Both the position numbers and the translations under genes were made by a program. The notes below the pieces were generated by a model that searched no databases, had not been told where the DNA came from, and was given only the letters and a program-made list of their open reading frames with translations. A stretch of DNA of 64,000 nt from Parapristionchus giblindavisi (taxonomy: Eukaryota; Nematoda; Chromadorea; Rhabditida; Diplogasteridae): contig CALSFV010000003.1 of the NCBI GenBank assembly GCA_943737045.1, forward strand, positions 558,001-622,000, written 5' to 3'. Positions 51,469-61,900 of this stretch are shown in pieces (position 1 is the first letter of the stretch; the number at the start of each line of letters is the position of its first letter).

Positions 51469-52955
51469 CCGAGATATGGTTACAGTGAGAGATGGATATA
51501 TATAGAGAGAGAGGAGGAGGAGGAGAAGGTGAATCGCTCTTCACTCACTCCATACAAAAAAGACACGCATGGCACATACACACCTCCCCTACCGCAGCGC
51601 CGGCGACCAACGCCACCTAACCCCCGTCTAGCCTACGCCGAATACTGAATTTATACTTTAAAATTTCTCTGATCGCATTATAAATTGATTTTTTTGTCGT
51701 GAAAATAGAAAAAAATAGGCCAAAATTGCCAGTGTGACTGTATCAGCATTGCGTGCGCTCTCTAAAAGTGTGTTCACTGAATTCGTCATACCAAATTACA
51801 TTTTTGTGGAAGAAAAATTTTGCAATTTGATACAGGCTCAAGCAAGTTACGGTCTAGACTATCTATGCATGGGGAGAGGGAGATGGAAGGGGGAGCGAGA
51901 GGGACGCGTACTCTATCCATTGCGTCTCTGTACGACCAGAGCGAATCAGTGTATCTTTATTCGTACGTTTACAATTTACTTTGACACCTGATAATTAGCT
52001 CAAGACAAGCTGAACTCATATAAACTCGCAACCGCTCATCTGTAACGCGAAATCGACAGATAACGCGGCATTCGTTACAATTCGCACTTAAATCACCACA
52101 ATTTGCTTGAAACTTATCCGTTCGAGCTGCGGAAGCGCGCGTTCGACGTCTCGTAACGTCCGCTATGCTGTACAGGTAAAAGTGCGAATTTTCAGGAGCT
52201 AATTCGAGCGGGAAATGGCCATACATGGGGCCGTTTTGCACTTTTTCGTGTCTATGGTTCCTGTTGAGACTGGACATGCTCTACTATTTCATATAGCTCA
52301 ATATTTTCATAAATATTTTTATTGTAAATCCGAGATATGGTTACAGTGAGAGATGGTTATATATGGAGAGAGAGAGGAGGAGGAGGAGAAGGTGAATCGC
52401 TCTTCACTCACTCCATACAAAAAAGACACGCATGGCACATACACACCTCCCCTACCGCAGCGCCGGCGACCAACGCCACCTAACCCCCGTCTAGCCTACG
52501 CCGAATACTGAATTTATACTTTAAAATTTCTCTGATCGCATTTTAAATTGATTTTTTTGTCGTGAAAATAGAAAAAAAATAGGCCAAAATTGCCAGTGTG
52601 ACTGCTTCAGCATTGCGTGCGCTCTCTAAAAGTGTGTTCACTGAATTCGTCATACCAAATTACATTTTTGTGGAAGAAAAATTTTGCAATTTGATACAGG
52701 CTCAAGCAAGTTACGGTCTAGACTATCTATGCATGGGGAGAGGGAGATGGAAGGGGGAGCGAGAGGGACGCGTACTCTATCCATTGCGTCTCTGTACGAC
52801 CAGAGCGAATCAGTGTATCTTTATTCGTACGTTTACAATTTACTTTGACACCTGATAATTAGCTCAAGACAAGCTGAACTCATATAAACTCGCAACCGCT
52901 CATCTGTAACGCGAAATCGACAGATAACGCGGCAATAGTTACAATTCGCACTTAA

Positions 52956-53068
52956 AGGGAGCGTTACCTCTCTCAATGGTCTCTTCATTGCGCACAATAT
53001 TTCTCTGCTTTCTATCAACGAGAGAGCGTAGAGCGTTGAAGAGACCGTTGACAAAGGTTTCGGTCCCT
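52956..53068 (+). mobile_element. 113-bp MITE in satellite, copy 3
   Basis: Same insert and same site as copies 1 and 2, in block 2 between the two LINE copies. The upstream flank differs by 'gcaatagtt' in place of 'gcaatcgtt'. Confidence 0.8.
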
Positions 53069-53924
53069 TTAAATCACCACAATTTGCTTGAAACTTATCC
53101 GTTCGAGCTGCGGAAGCGCGCGTTCGACGTCTCGTAACGTCCACTATGCCGTACAGGCAAAAGTGCGAATTTTCAGGAGCTAATTCGAGCGGGAAATGGC
53201 CATAGATGGGACCGTTTCGCACTTTTTCGTGACTATGGTTGCTGGTGAGACTGGACATGCTCTACTATTTCATATAGCTCAATATTTTCATAAATATTTT
53301 TATTGTAAATCCGAGATATGGTTACAGTGAGAGATGGTTATATATGGAGAGAGAGAGGAGGAGGAGGAGAAGGTGAATCGCTCTTCACTCACATACACAA
53401 AAGACACATACACACCTCCCCTACCGCCGCGACGGCGACCAACGCCACCTAACCCGTCTAGCCTACGCCGAATACTGAATTTATACTTTAAAATTTCCCT
53501 GATCGGATTTTAAATTGATTGTTTTTTTCTCGTGAAAATAGAAAAAATGGGCCAAAATTGCCAGTATGACTGTTTCAGCGTTGCGTGCGCTCTCTAAAAG
53601 TGTGTTCACTGAATTTGTCATACCAAATTACATTTTTGTGGAAGAAAAAAGTTTGCAATTTGATACAGGCTCAAGCAAGTTACGGTCTAGACTATCTATG
53701 CATGGGGAGAGGGAGAGGGAAGGGGGAGCGAGAGGGACGCGTACTCTATCCATTGCGTCTCTGTACGACCAGAGCGAATCAGTGTATCTTTATTCGTACG
53801 TTTACAATTTACTTTGACACCTGATAATTAGCTCAAGACAAGCTGAACTCATATAAACTCACAACCGCTCATCTGTAACGCGAAATCGACAGATAACGCG
53901 GCAATCGTTACAATTTGCACTTAA

Positions 53925-54037
53925 AGGGAGCGTTACCTCTCTCAATGGTCTCTTCATTGCGCACAATATTTCTCTGCTTTCTATCAACGAGAGAGCGTAG
54001 AGCGTTGAAGAGACCGTTGACAAAGGTTTCGGTCCCT
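53925..54037 (+). mobile_element. 113-bp MITE in satellite, copy 4
   Basis: Same insert and same site. Its host monomer begins with the set 2 form ('gtatgactgtttcagcg') and has 'caatttgcac' before the insert, unlike the other three hosts. The MITE has therefore passed onto a different monomer background by exchange. Confidence 0.8.
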
Positions 54038-55126
54038 TTAAATCACCACAATTTGCTTGAAACTTATCCGTTCGAGCTGCGGAAGCGCGCGTTCGACGTC
54101 TCGTAACGTCCACTATGCCGTACAGGTAAAAGTGCGAATTTTCAGGAGCTAATTCGAGCGGGAAATGGCCATAGATGGGACCGTTTCGCACTTTTTCGTG
54201 ACTATGGTTGCTGGTGAGACTGGACATGCTCTACTATTTCATATAGCTCAATATTTTCATAAATATTTTTATTGTAAATCCGAGATATGGTTACAGTGAG
54301 AGATGGTTATATATGGAGAGAGAGAGGAGGAGGAGGAGAAGGTGAATCGCTCTTCACTCACATACACAAAAGACACATACACACCTCCCCTACCGCCGCG
54401 ACGGCGACCAACGCCACCTAACCCGTCTAGCCTACGCCGAATACTGAATTTATACTTTAAAATTTCCCTGATCGGATTTTAAATTGATTGTTTTTTTCTC
54501 GTGAAAATAGAAAAAATGGGCCAAAATTGCCAGTATGACTGTTTCAGCGTTGCGTGCGCTCTCTAAAAGTGTGTTCACTGAATTTGTCATACCAAATTAC
54601 ATTTTTGTGGAAGAAAAAAGTTTGCAATTTGATACAGGCTCAAGCAAGTTACGGTCTAGACTATCTATGCATGGGGAGAGGGAGAGGGAAGGGGGAGCGA
54701 GAGGGACGCGTACTCTATCCATTGCGTCTCTGTACGACCAGAGCGAATCAGTGTATCTTTATTCGTACGTTTACAATTTACTTTGACACCTGATAATTAG
54801 CTCAAGACAAGCTGAACTCATATAAACTCACAACCGCTCATCTGTAACGCGAAATCGACAGATAACGCGGCAATCGTTACAATTTGCACTTAAATCACCA
54901 CAATTTGCTTGAAACTTATCCGTTCGAGCTGCGGAAGCGCGCGTTCGACGTCTCGTAACGTCCGCTATGCCGTACAGGTAAAAGTGCGAATTTTCAGGAG
55001 CTAATTCGAACGGGAAATGGCCATACATGGGACCGTTTCGCACTTTTTCGTGACTATGGTTGCTGGTGAGACTGGACATGCTCTACTATTTCATATAGCT
55101 CAATATTTTCATAAATATTTTTATTG

Positions 55127-55131
55127 TAAAT
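55127..55131. repeat. Target-site duplication, left of LINE copy B (TAAAT)
   Basis: Same junction as in copy A, with satellite 'attgtaaat' running into LINE 'accttaagacg'. Part of the match may be microhomology. Confidence 0.6.
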
Positions 55132-55766
55132 ACCTTAAGACGTACCTGGAGGCGAATGTGGAGAAGGAAAAGGAGAATCCCCTGTTCCTGGCTTTGTCTT
55201 CTTGCCTGAGACTCCTCTCCTACACTCGTGAGTCATTTCTACCAAAGGAGTGTCCTATTGAGAGGGAGAAAAGGGAGAGATCAATTGTTGTTGAGAATCT
55301 CCCGGAGTCGACGGCTAAGAGGGCTAGTCAGAGGGTAGAGGAGGACTGGAAGAATGTCGTAGCCATGCTGGACGCCGCCGATGTTGAGGTTAGGCCTGCG
55401 GCCATCTTCAGGATGAGTCAGAGGAAGGACGCCCTCCCTGGTCAGTCCTCTCCTCGGCCCAGACTGTTGAAGGTTGTCCTTCCTTGCTCGTCGGCACAGA
55501 AGACACTCCTGAGGAAGTCTCGCGACGTATGTTCCGCCCCTGAGTTCAAGTCGATTCGTATCCGTCCTTCTCTCTCCGCTGCTGATCGTGAGATTCAGTA
55601 TGGGTTGAGACAGGAGAAGAAGAGACTGAACGCGGGTGGTGGATCATGGGTCATCTATGCGGGAATTCTGATGGAGAAGTCAAAGGTTAACGAATACAAA
55701 CAGTCTCACCCTCGATCCCGCTTGAACACTCCTATAACAAAGTCTTCATTCAATTTCCCAAACTAG
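55132..55766 (+). pseudogene. LINE ORF1 fragment (copy B)
   Basis: Equivalent of 44876-45510 and apparently identical. It is readable from a satellite ATG at 55017, so residues 1-38 of that frame are satellite. The LINE part is the C-terminal portion of an ORF1-type nucleic-acid-binding protein; N-terminal sequence is lost. Stop TAG at 55764-55766. The endonuclease frame opens at 55691 and overlaps its end. Confidence 0.65.
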
Positions 55767-56701
55767 GTTATTCCTCCCGACCATCTACATCAATCTCTTG
55801 TCTCTATTACAATGCCCGATCTCTTGTCAATAAGCTCCCGGCCCTACATCAAGTGCTCAAAGTTGAAAAGCCCGATATTATAATTTTCACAGAAACCTGG
55901 TTGAATAGTCGTATAATATCTTCTCTTCTTATTGGTAACTTACCGTACCTTGTAATCCGCCGTGATCGATCCAATCGTCGCGGTGGTGGTATTATCATCT
56001 TCATTCGTGATCACTTCCACTATTCCCTCATTCAATCTATTGATGTTAGTCTAGAAGTTCTTTCTATTGATCTGCTTACGCCCTCCTCAATGTCCATCCG
56101 TATTTGTGTTGCCTACCGTCCCCCCAACTATAGTATTTCTCTAACTGAATCCCTTATTGATTGCCTATCCGACATTGTTACCACTTCTCCTCATCCCGTT
56201 CTTATAGTTGGTGATTTCAATTCCGACAATCTCACCGATGACCCTTCGGCCATAGACAAATCCCTTATTTCTTTCGTTGAAAATTCATCTCTTTCTCATC
56301 TTATTCGCTCTCCTACTAGAAATAATCGATGTATTGATTGGTTACTTGCTAGTGACAACAATACTGTAATTGATCCTACCGTAATACCTGCATTTCCCTC
56401 ATCTGATCACTCTGGTATATCTTTCTCTATCGATTATCACTCTCTTCCCCCTACTCAAAAATTAATCAGAGACTTTGCACGCGCAGATTATGATTCATTC
56501 TCATCCTACATAGAGAACATTGATTGGTATAGTATATTTTGTGTTGCACCTGACCCTGATTCCATGTATAATGCTTTTGTATCTATTGTTCTAGAAGGTA
56601 TTGACATCTTTGTCCCTTTTCACCAGCCACGACCCACCACTGCTTCGTATCCCCCCACATATTCAACGTCTTATAAGCCACCGAAACATTCTCTTCTCTA
56701 A
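55691..56701 (+). CDS. LINE ORF2 endonuclease domain (copy B)
   Basis: A complete apurinic/apyrimidinic-type endonuclease, the enzyme that nicks target DNA to prime reverse transcription. Motifs in order: Y-N-A-R with Asn at 55811-55813; T-E-T-W-L with the catalytic Glu at 55892-55894; 'RRGGGIIIFIR'; 'AYRPPNYS'; 'GDFN' at 56210-56221; 'RCIDWLLAS'; and 'SDHSGIS' with Ser-Asp-His at 56402-56410. The frame is open from 55691 but shows no good initiator (GTG at 55853 is inside the domain). It ends at 56701 because of a one-base shift relative to the RT frame at about 56630-56660. In this family both domains normally form one protein. Confidence 0.88.
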   Translation, partial: RIQTVSPSIPLEHSYNKVFIQFPKLGYSSRPSTSISCLYYNARSLVNKLPALHQVLKVEKPDIIIFTETWLNSRIISSLLIGNLPYLVIRRDRSNRRGGGIIIFIRDHFHYSLIQSIDVSLEVLSIDLLTPSSMSIRICVAYRPPNYSISLTESLIDCLSDIVTTSPHPVLIVGDFNSDNLTDDPSAIDKSLISFVENSSLSHLIRSPTRNNRCIDWLLASDNNTVIDPTVIPAFPSSDHSGISFSIDYHSLPPTQKLIRDFARADYDSFSSYIENIDWYSIFCVAPDPDSMYNAFVSIVLEGIDIFVPFHQPRPTTASYPPTYSTSYKPPKHSLL

Positions 56702-58475
56702 AATTCATATTCCCTCTGTCCGTATTCAATATGAAAAGTCAAGTAAAGATCTTTTGAATCAGATCAAAAAATGGAACCAATTTTGTGAACATAAAAAGCT
56801 GAAACAATCAAAGGATCTCTACAGGCACATTAGATCTCTCACAAAGCCCAAATCAGCTGCACCTAAACAGTTACTTTCTTCCAATGGCTCCATTCTGTAT
56901 GATCTTAAGGCTATTTCCAATTTATTAGCTTCACGTTTCTCATCCCATTTCACTCTTGATAATGGTGTCCCTATTTCCATTCCCACTCATCCTTTTCCTC
57001 CTTTCCTATCAAATGTTTCATTCTTGCCACACGAAGTCCACAAAGCCCTTAAAAAGCTCTCTCCTTCATGTTCCACTGGTTATGATAACATTCCTCAGAT
57101 TATATTTAGAAAATGTGCATTTGCTCTTTCACTCCCATTATGTGATATTTTCAACATAAGTATGTTATCCAGCACTGTTCCCTCTCTTTGGAAACATTCT
57201 TTAATTACTCCAATACCCAAACCCGGTAAGGATCACAAACTCCCAGACTCCTATCGTCCCATCTCCATTCTCTCACCTGCCTCTAAAACAATGGAAAGAC
57301 TTGTCAAGGAAAAACTTGCCCCTTACCTGTTCCGTTTTGACATTATTCCACCCTATCAGCATGGTTATCGTCCCGGTGCTTCTGTTCTCACAAATATTAT
57401 TGATTGTGAGAATGATTGGTCTCTTGCTCATTCCCGTAAACAACACACAGATGTCATCTTTCTAGATTTTTCACGTGCCTTTGATACTGTTCCTTTCTCT
57501 AAATTGATTTCCAAATGCACACATTATGGAATTCATGGTAATCTCTTACAATGGATTACATCATTCCTTTCTGATAGACACTTTTCTGTCCGACTTGATG
57601 GTTGTCTTTCCGACTCTTTCCCTGTTCTCTCTGGTGTTCCACAAGGATCTGTACTAGGGCCCATTCTATTTAATTTATATATTTCTGATATCACCCATAT
57701 TATCTCTCAATTTCCCGATGTACACATCAAATCATATGCAGATGATATCAAATTGTACATTTCTTATTCGCCTGATACTTCCCAATCTAAGGTTTCTCAA
57801 TTACAAAATGCTTTGAATTGTATTCATTCTTGGACCATTGTTAACCAGCTCTCTCTCTCTGAATCAAAATGCACTCATCTTCATATTGGTTCATCTCCTC
57901 CTTCCTATTCAATCAATAATATCATACTCAATAGTCAATCCCCTCAACGTGATCTAGGTGTCCATATTGTCCCCTCTCTCCTCAGAAATGCCTCAATTGA
58001 TGACCGTACTTGTAAAGCCAAAACTGCCTTATTCACAATGCTCCGTGCCGTTTCTGTCAATAATCCTGATATTATAGTCAAATGTTACCGTACTTATGTT
58101 CTTCCTCATCTTGATTTCGCTTCTTCTTTCTGGAACCCCTATACTAAGAAAGATAGTCAGAAAATAGAGAAGGTCCAAGAACAATTCACTCGAATTCTAT
58201 TCTATCGTTGCTATCCATCTCCTTCTTATCCTCTTGGTCTTCCTTCCTACTCAAATCGTCTGTCTATTCTTGGTCTTCAAGCGCTTTATGAGAGGAGAGT
58301 CATCACTGACTTAGTTTTCGCCCGTAGGATTATGAATGGCGATACAGTTCTAGATAGAAATAGATTCTTTACATTTAGACCCCTCAGAGATAGATCACAT
58401 ACTTTCGGAATACATGTTGAGTTCACTAGATCAACTCCACGATTCAATTGTTTTTCTAGAAGAGTAGCTAGATAA
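56601..58475 (+). CDS. LINE ORF2 reverse transcriptase (copy B)
   Basis: Same 624-codon frame as in copy A. Catalytic motifs are intact: Asp289 in 'FLDFSRAFD', 'GVPQGSVLGP' at 345-354 and 'YADD' at 379-382. Residue 509 is Ser. The frame opens after TAG at 56592-56594, and the first codon used, TTG, is not a likely start; it was joined to the endonuclease before the one-base shift. The stop at 58473-58475 precedes a recognisable 33-codon tail. Activity as an autonomous element is unlikely: the 5' end is missing, the domains are out of frame and the C-terminus is cut. Confidence 0.92.
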   Translation: MTSLSLFTSHDPPLLRIPPHIQRLISHRNILFSKIHIPSVRIQYEKSSKDLLNQIKKWNQFCEHKKLKQSKDLYRHIRSLTKPKSAAPKQLLSSNGSILYDLKAISNLLASRFSSHFTLDNGVPISIPTHPFPPFLSNVSFLPHEVHKALKKLSPSCSTGYDNIPQIIFRKCAFALSLPLCDIFNISMLSSTVPSLWKHSLITPIPKPGKDHKLPDSYRPISILSPASKTMERLVKEKLAPYLFRFDIIPPYQHGYRPGASVLTNIIDCENDWSLAHSRKQHTDVIFLDFSRAFDTVPFSKLISKCTHYGIHGNLLQWITSFLSDRHFSVRLDGCLSDSFPVLSGVPQGSVLGPILFNLYISDITHIISQFPDVHIKSYADDIKLYISYSPDTSQSKVSQLQNALNCIHSWTIVNQLSLSESKCTHLHIGSSPPSYSINNIILNSQSPQRDLGVHIVPSLLRNASIDDRTCKAKTALFTMLRAVSVNNPDIIVKCYRTYVLPHLDFASSFWNPYTKKDSQKIEKVQEQFTRILFYRCYPSPSYPLGLPSYSNRLSILGLQALYERRVITDLVFARRIMNGDTVLDRNRFFTFRPLRDRSHTFGIHVEFTRSTPRFNCFSRRVAR

Positions 58476-58984
58476 TTAAGTGAATTGCCATCTCATGTAC
58501 ATTGCTCACCTAGTTTAAATGTATACAAAAATAGATTATCACAATTAGATTTGTCCAAGTTTACCGTTTATCGATAATTGCATCAATATCTTCATTAATA
58601 GTTGCACATCTATATTTATCCCCTTATCATAGCATTCATCCCCTTCTCCCTCTAGAATATCTCTTTAATTCAGCACCACCCATACCCATTAGCAATCTAG
58701 CATCTGGTTCTCGGAGCAGAGTCAACCTGGTCACCGAGTCCTCTTCCTCGGTTAATTCCTCCTACTCTCACTCCCACCATGAGAGAAAGACCAGACGATG
58801 ACAAGATGAGCCCAGTTTGCCTGATTGATTGATCTCTATATATTTCTTACCTTATGCACCCCCCCCACCCCCTTTTATTCACCATAGTATTTATGAGAGT
58901 CATTATCATCATGTATCATTATGTTTCACTCGTATTTTCTAATTGTTTCTCGTTGCGCTCTCGGGCGTAGATAAAATATATATA
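58476..58984 (+). other. LINE C-terminal remnant, 3' UTR and tail (copy B)
   Basis: The 33 codons after the stop (58476-58574, TAA at 58575-58577) keep the family-like 'LSELPSHV...SPSLNVYKNRL'. The 3' UTR contains a small hairpin at 58733-58752 (6-bp stem 'accgag/ctcggt', 8-base loop), a C8-A-C5 run at about 58859-58872, and ends 'gataaaatatatatat'. 3' structures in LINE RNA are often recognised by the RT; that this one is used is a guess. Confidence 0.65.
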
Positions 58985-58989
58985 TAAAT
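58985..58989. repeat. Target-site duplication, right of LINE copy B (TAAAT)
   Basis: Second copy of the TAAAT at 55127-55131. Satellite resumes with 'ccgagatatgg'. Confidence 0.6.
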
Positions 58990-61900
58990 CCGAGATATGG
59001 TTACAGTGAGAGATGGATATATATAGAGAGAGAGGAGGAGGAGGAGAAGGTGAATCGCTCTTCACTCACTCCATACAAAAAAGACACGCATGGCACATAC
59101 ACACCTCCCCTACCGCAGCGCCGGCGACCAACGCCACCTAACCCCCGTCTAGCCTACGCCGAATACTGAATTTATACTTTAAAATTTCTCTGATCGCATT
59201 ATAAATTGATTTTTTTGTCGTGAAAATAGAAAAAAATAGGCCAAAATTGCCAGTGTGACTGTTTCAGCATTGCGTGCGCTCTCTAAAAGTGTGTTCACTG
59301 AATTCGTCATACCAAATTACATTTTTGTGGAAGAAAAATTTTGCAATTTGATACAGGCTCAAGCAAGTTACGGTCTAGACTATCTATGCATGGGGAGAGG
59401 GAGATGGAAGGGGGAGCGAGAGGGACGCGTACTCTATCCATTGCGTCTCTGTACGACCAGAGCGAATCAGTGTATCTTTATTCGTACGTTTACAATTTAC
59501 TTTGACACCTGATAATTAGCTCAAGACAAGCTGAACTCATATAAACTCGCAACCGCTCATCTGTAACGCGAAATCGACAGATAACGCGGCATTCGTTACA
59601 ATTCGCACTTAAATCACCACAATTTGCTTGAAACTTATCCGTTCGAGCTGCGGAAGCGCGCGTTCGACGTCTCGTAACGTCCACTATGCCGTACAGGTAA
59701 AAGTGCGAATTTTCAGGAGCTAATTCGAGCGGGAAATGGCCATACATGGGACCGTTTCGCACTTTTTCGTGACTATGGTTGCTGGTGAGACTGGACATGC
59801 TCTACTATTTCATATAGCTCAATATTTTCATAAATATTTTTATTGTAAATCCGAGATATGGTTACAGTGAGAGATGGTTATATATGGAGAGAGAGAGGAG
59901 GAGGAGGAGAAGGTGAATCGCTCTTCACTCACATACACAAAAGACACATACACACCTCCCCTACCGCCGCGACGGCGACCAACGCCACCTAACCCGTCTA
60001 GCCTACGCCGAATACTGAATTTATACTTTAAAATTTCCCTGATCGGATTTTAAATTGATTGTTTTTTTCTCGTGAAAATAGAAAAAATGGGCCAAAATTG
60101 CCAGTATGACTGTTTCAGCGTTGCGTGCGCTCTCTAAAAGTGTGTTCACTGAATTTGTCATACCAAATTACATTTTTGTGGAAGAAAAAAGTTTGCAATT
60201 TGATACAGGCTCAAGCAAGTTACGGTCTAGACTATCTATGCATGGGGAGAGGGAGATGGAAGGGGGAGCGAGAGGGACGCGTACTCTATCCATTGCGTCT
60301 CTGTACGACCAGAGCGAATCAGTGTATCTTTATTCGTACGTTTACAATTTACTTTGACACCTGATAATTAGCTCAAGACAAGCTGAACTCATATAAACTC
60401 GCAACCGCTCATCTGTAACGCGAAATCGACAGATAACGCGGCAATCGTTACAATTCGCACTTAAATCACCACAATTTGCTTGAAACTTATCCGTTCGAGC
60501 TGCGGAAGCGCGCGTTCGACGTCTCGTAACGTCCACTATGCCGTACAGGTAAAAGTGCGAATTTTCAGGAGCTAATTCGAGCGGGAAATGGCCATACATG
60601 GGACCGTTTCGCACTTTTTCGTGACTATGGTTGCTGGTGAGACTGGACATGCTCTACTATTTCATATAGCTCAATATTTTCATAAATATTTTTATTGTAA
60701 ATCCGAGATATGGTTACAGTGAGAGATGGTTATATATGGAGAGAGAGAGGAGGAGGAGGAGAAGGTGAATCGCTCTTCACTCACTCCATACAAAAAAGAC
60801 ACGCATGGCACATACACACCTCCCCTACCGCAGCGCCGGCGACCAACGCCACCTAACCCCCGTCTAGCCTACGCCGAATACTGAATTTATACTTTAAAAT
60901 TTCTCTGATCGCATTTTAAATTGATTTTTTTTGTCGTGAAAATAGAAAAAAATAGGCCAAAATTGCCAGTGTGACTGTTTCAGCATTGCGTGCGCTCTCT
61001 AAAAGTGTGTTCACTGAATTCGTCATACCAAATTACATTTTTGTGGAAGAAAAATTTTGCAATTTGATACAGGCTCAAGCAAGTTACGGTCTAGACTATC
61101 TATGCATGGAGAGAGGGAGATGGAAGGGGGAGCGAGAGGGACGCGTACTCTATCCATTGCGTCTCTGTACGACCAGAGCGAATCAGTGTATCTTTATTCG
61201 TACGTTTACAATTTACTTTGACACCTGATAATTAGCTCAAGACAAGCTGAACTCATATAAACTCGCAACCGCTCATCTGTAACGCGAAATCGACAGATAA
61301 CGCGGCAATCGTTACAATTCGCACTTAAATCACCACAATTTGCTTATCCGTTTGAGCTGCGGAAGCGCGCGTTCGACGTCTCGTAACGTCCACTATGCCG
61401 TACAGGTGAAAGTGCGAATTTTCAGGAGCTAATTCGAGCGGGAAATGGCCATACATGGGACCGTTTCGCACTTTTTCGTGACTATGGTTGCTGGTGAGAC
61501 TGGACATGCTCTACTATTTCATATAGCTCAATATTTTCATAAATATTTTTATTGTAAATCCGAGATATGGTTACAGTGAGAGATGGTTATATATGGAGAG
61601 AGAGAGGAGGAGGAGGAGAAGGTGAATCGCTCTTCACTCACTCCATACAAAAAAGACACGCATGGCACATACACACCTCCCCTACCGCAGCGCCGGCGAC
61701 CAACGCCACCTAACCCCCGTCTAGCCTACGCCGAATACTGAATTTATACTTTAAAATTTCTCTGATCGCATTTTAAATTGATTTTTTTGTCGTGAAAATA
61801 GAAAAAAATAGGCCAAAATTGCCAGTGTGACTGTTTCAGCATTGCGTGCGCTCTCTAAAAGTGTGTTCACTGAATTCGTCATACCAAATTACATTTTTGT

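Larger units (their letters stand above)
51464..55131 (+). repeat. Satellite array block 2, between the LINE copies
   Basis: It starts with the last 271 bp of the monomer split by LINE copy A, followed by monomers at 51735, 52599, 53567 and 54536; the last is split by LINE copy B. Two carry the 113-bp MITE. Both subfamilies and mosaics are present. The first 271 bp share rare variants with the sequence right of LINE copy B ('atatatagagagag' and 'gcattataaattg'), which shows that LINE plus flanking satellite was duplicated together. Confidence 0.95.
55132..58984 (+). mobile_element. CR1/Jockey-type LINE, copy B, 5'-truncated, without LTR insertion
   Basis: Same element as copy A at 3853 bp, with identical 5' truncation point, 3' end and satellite target. 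Differences from copy A seen by eye are few: Pro/Ser at RT residue 509, 'tatggaattc' against 'tatggtattc', two substitutions in the 3' UTR and a two-base-shorter C-run. Identical junctions and shared lesions mean the two copies come from duplication of the array segment, not from two insertions. Confidence 0.92.
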
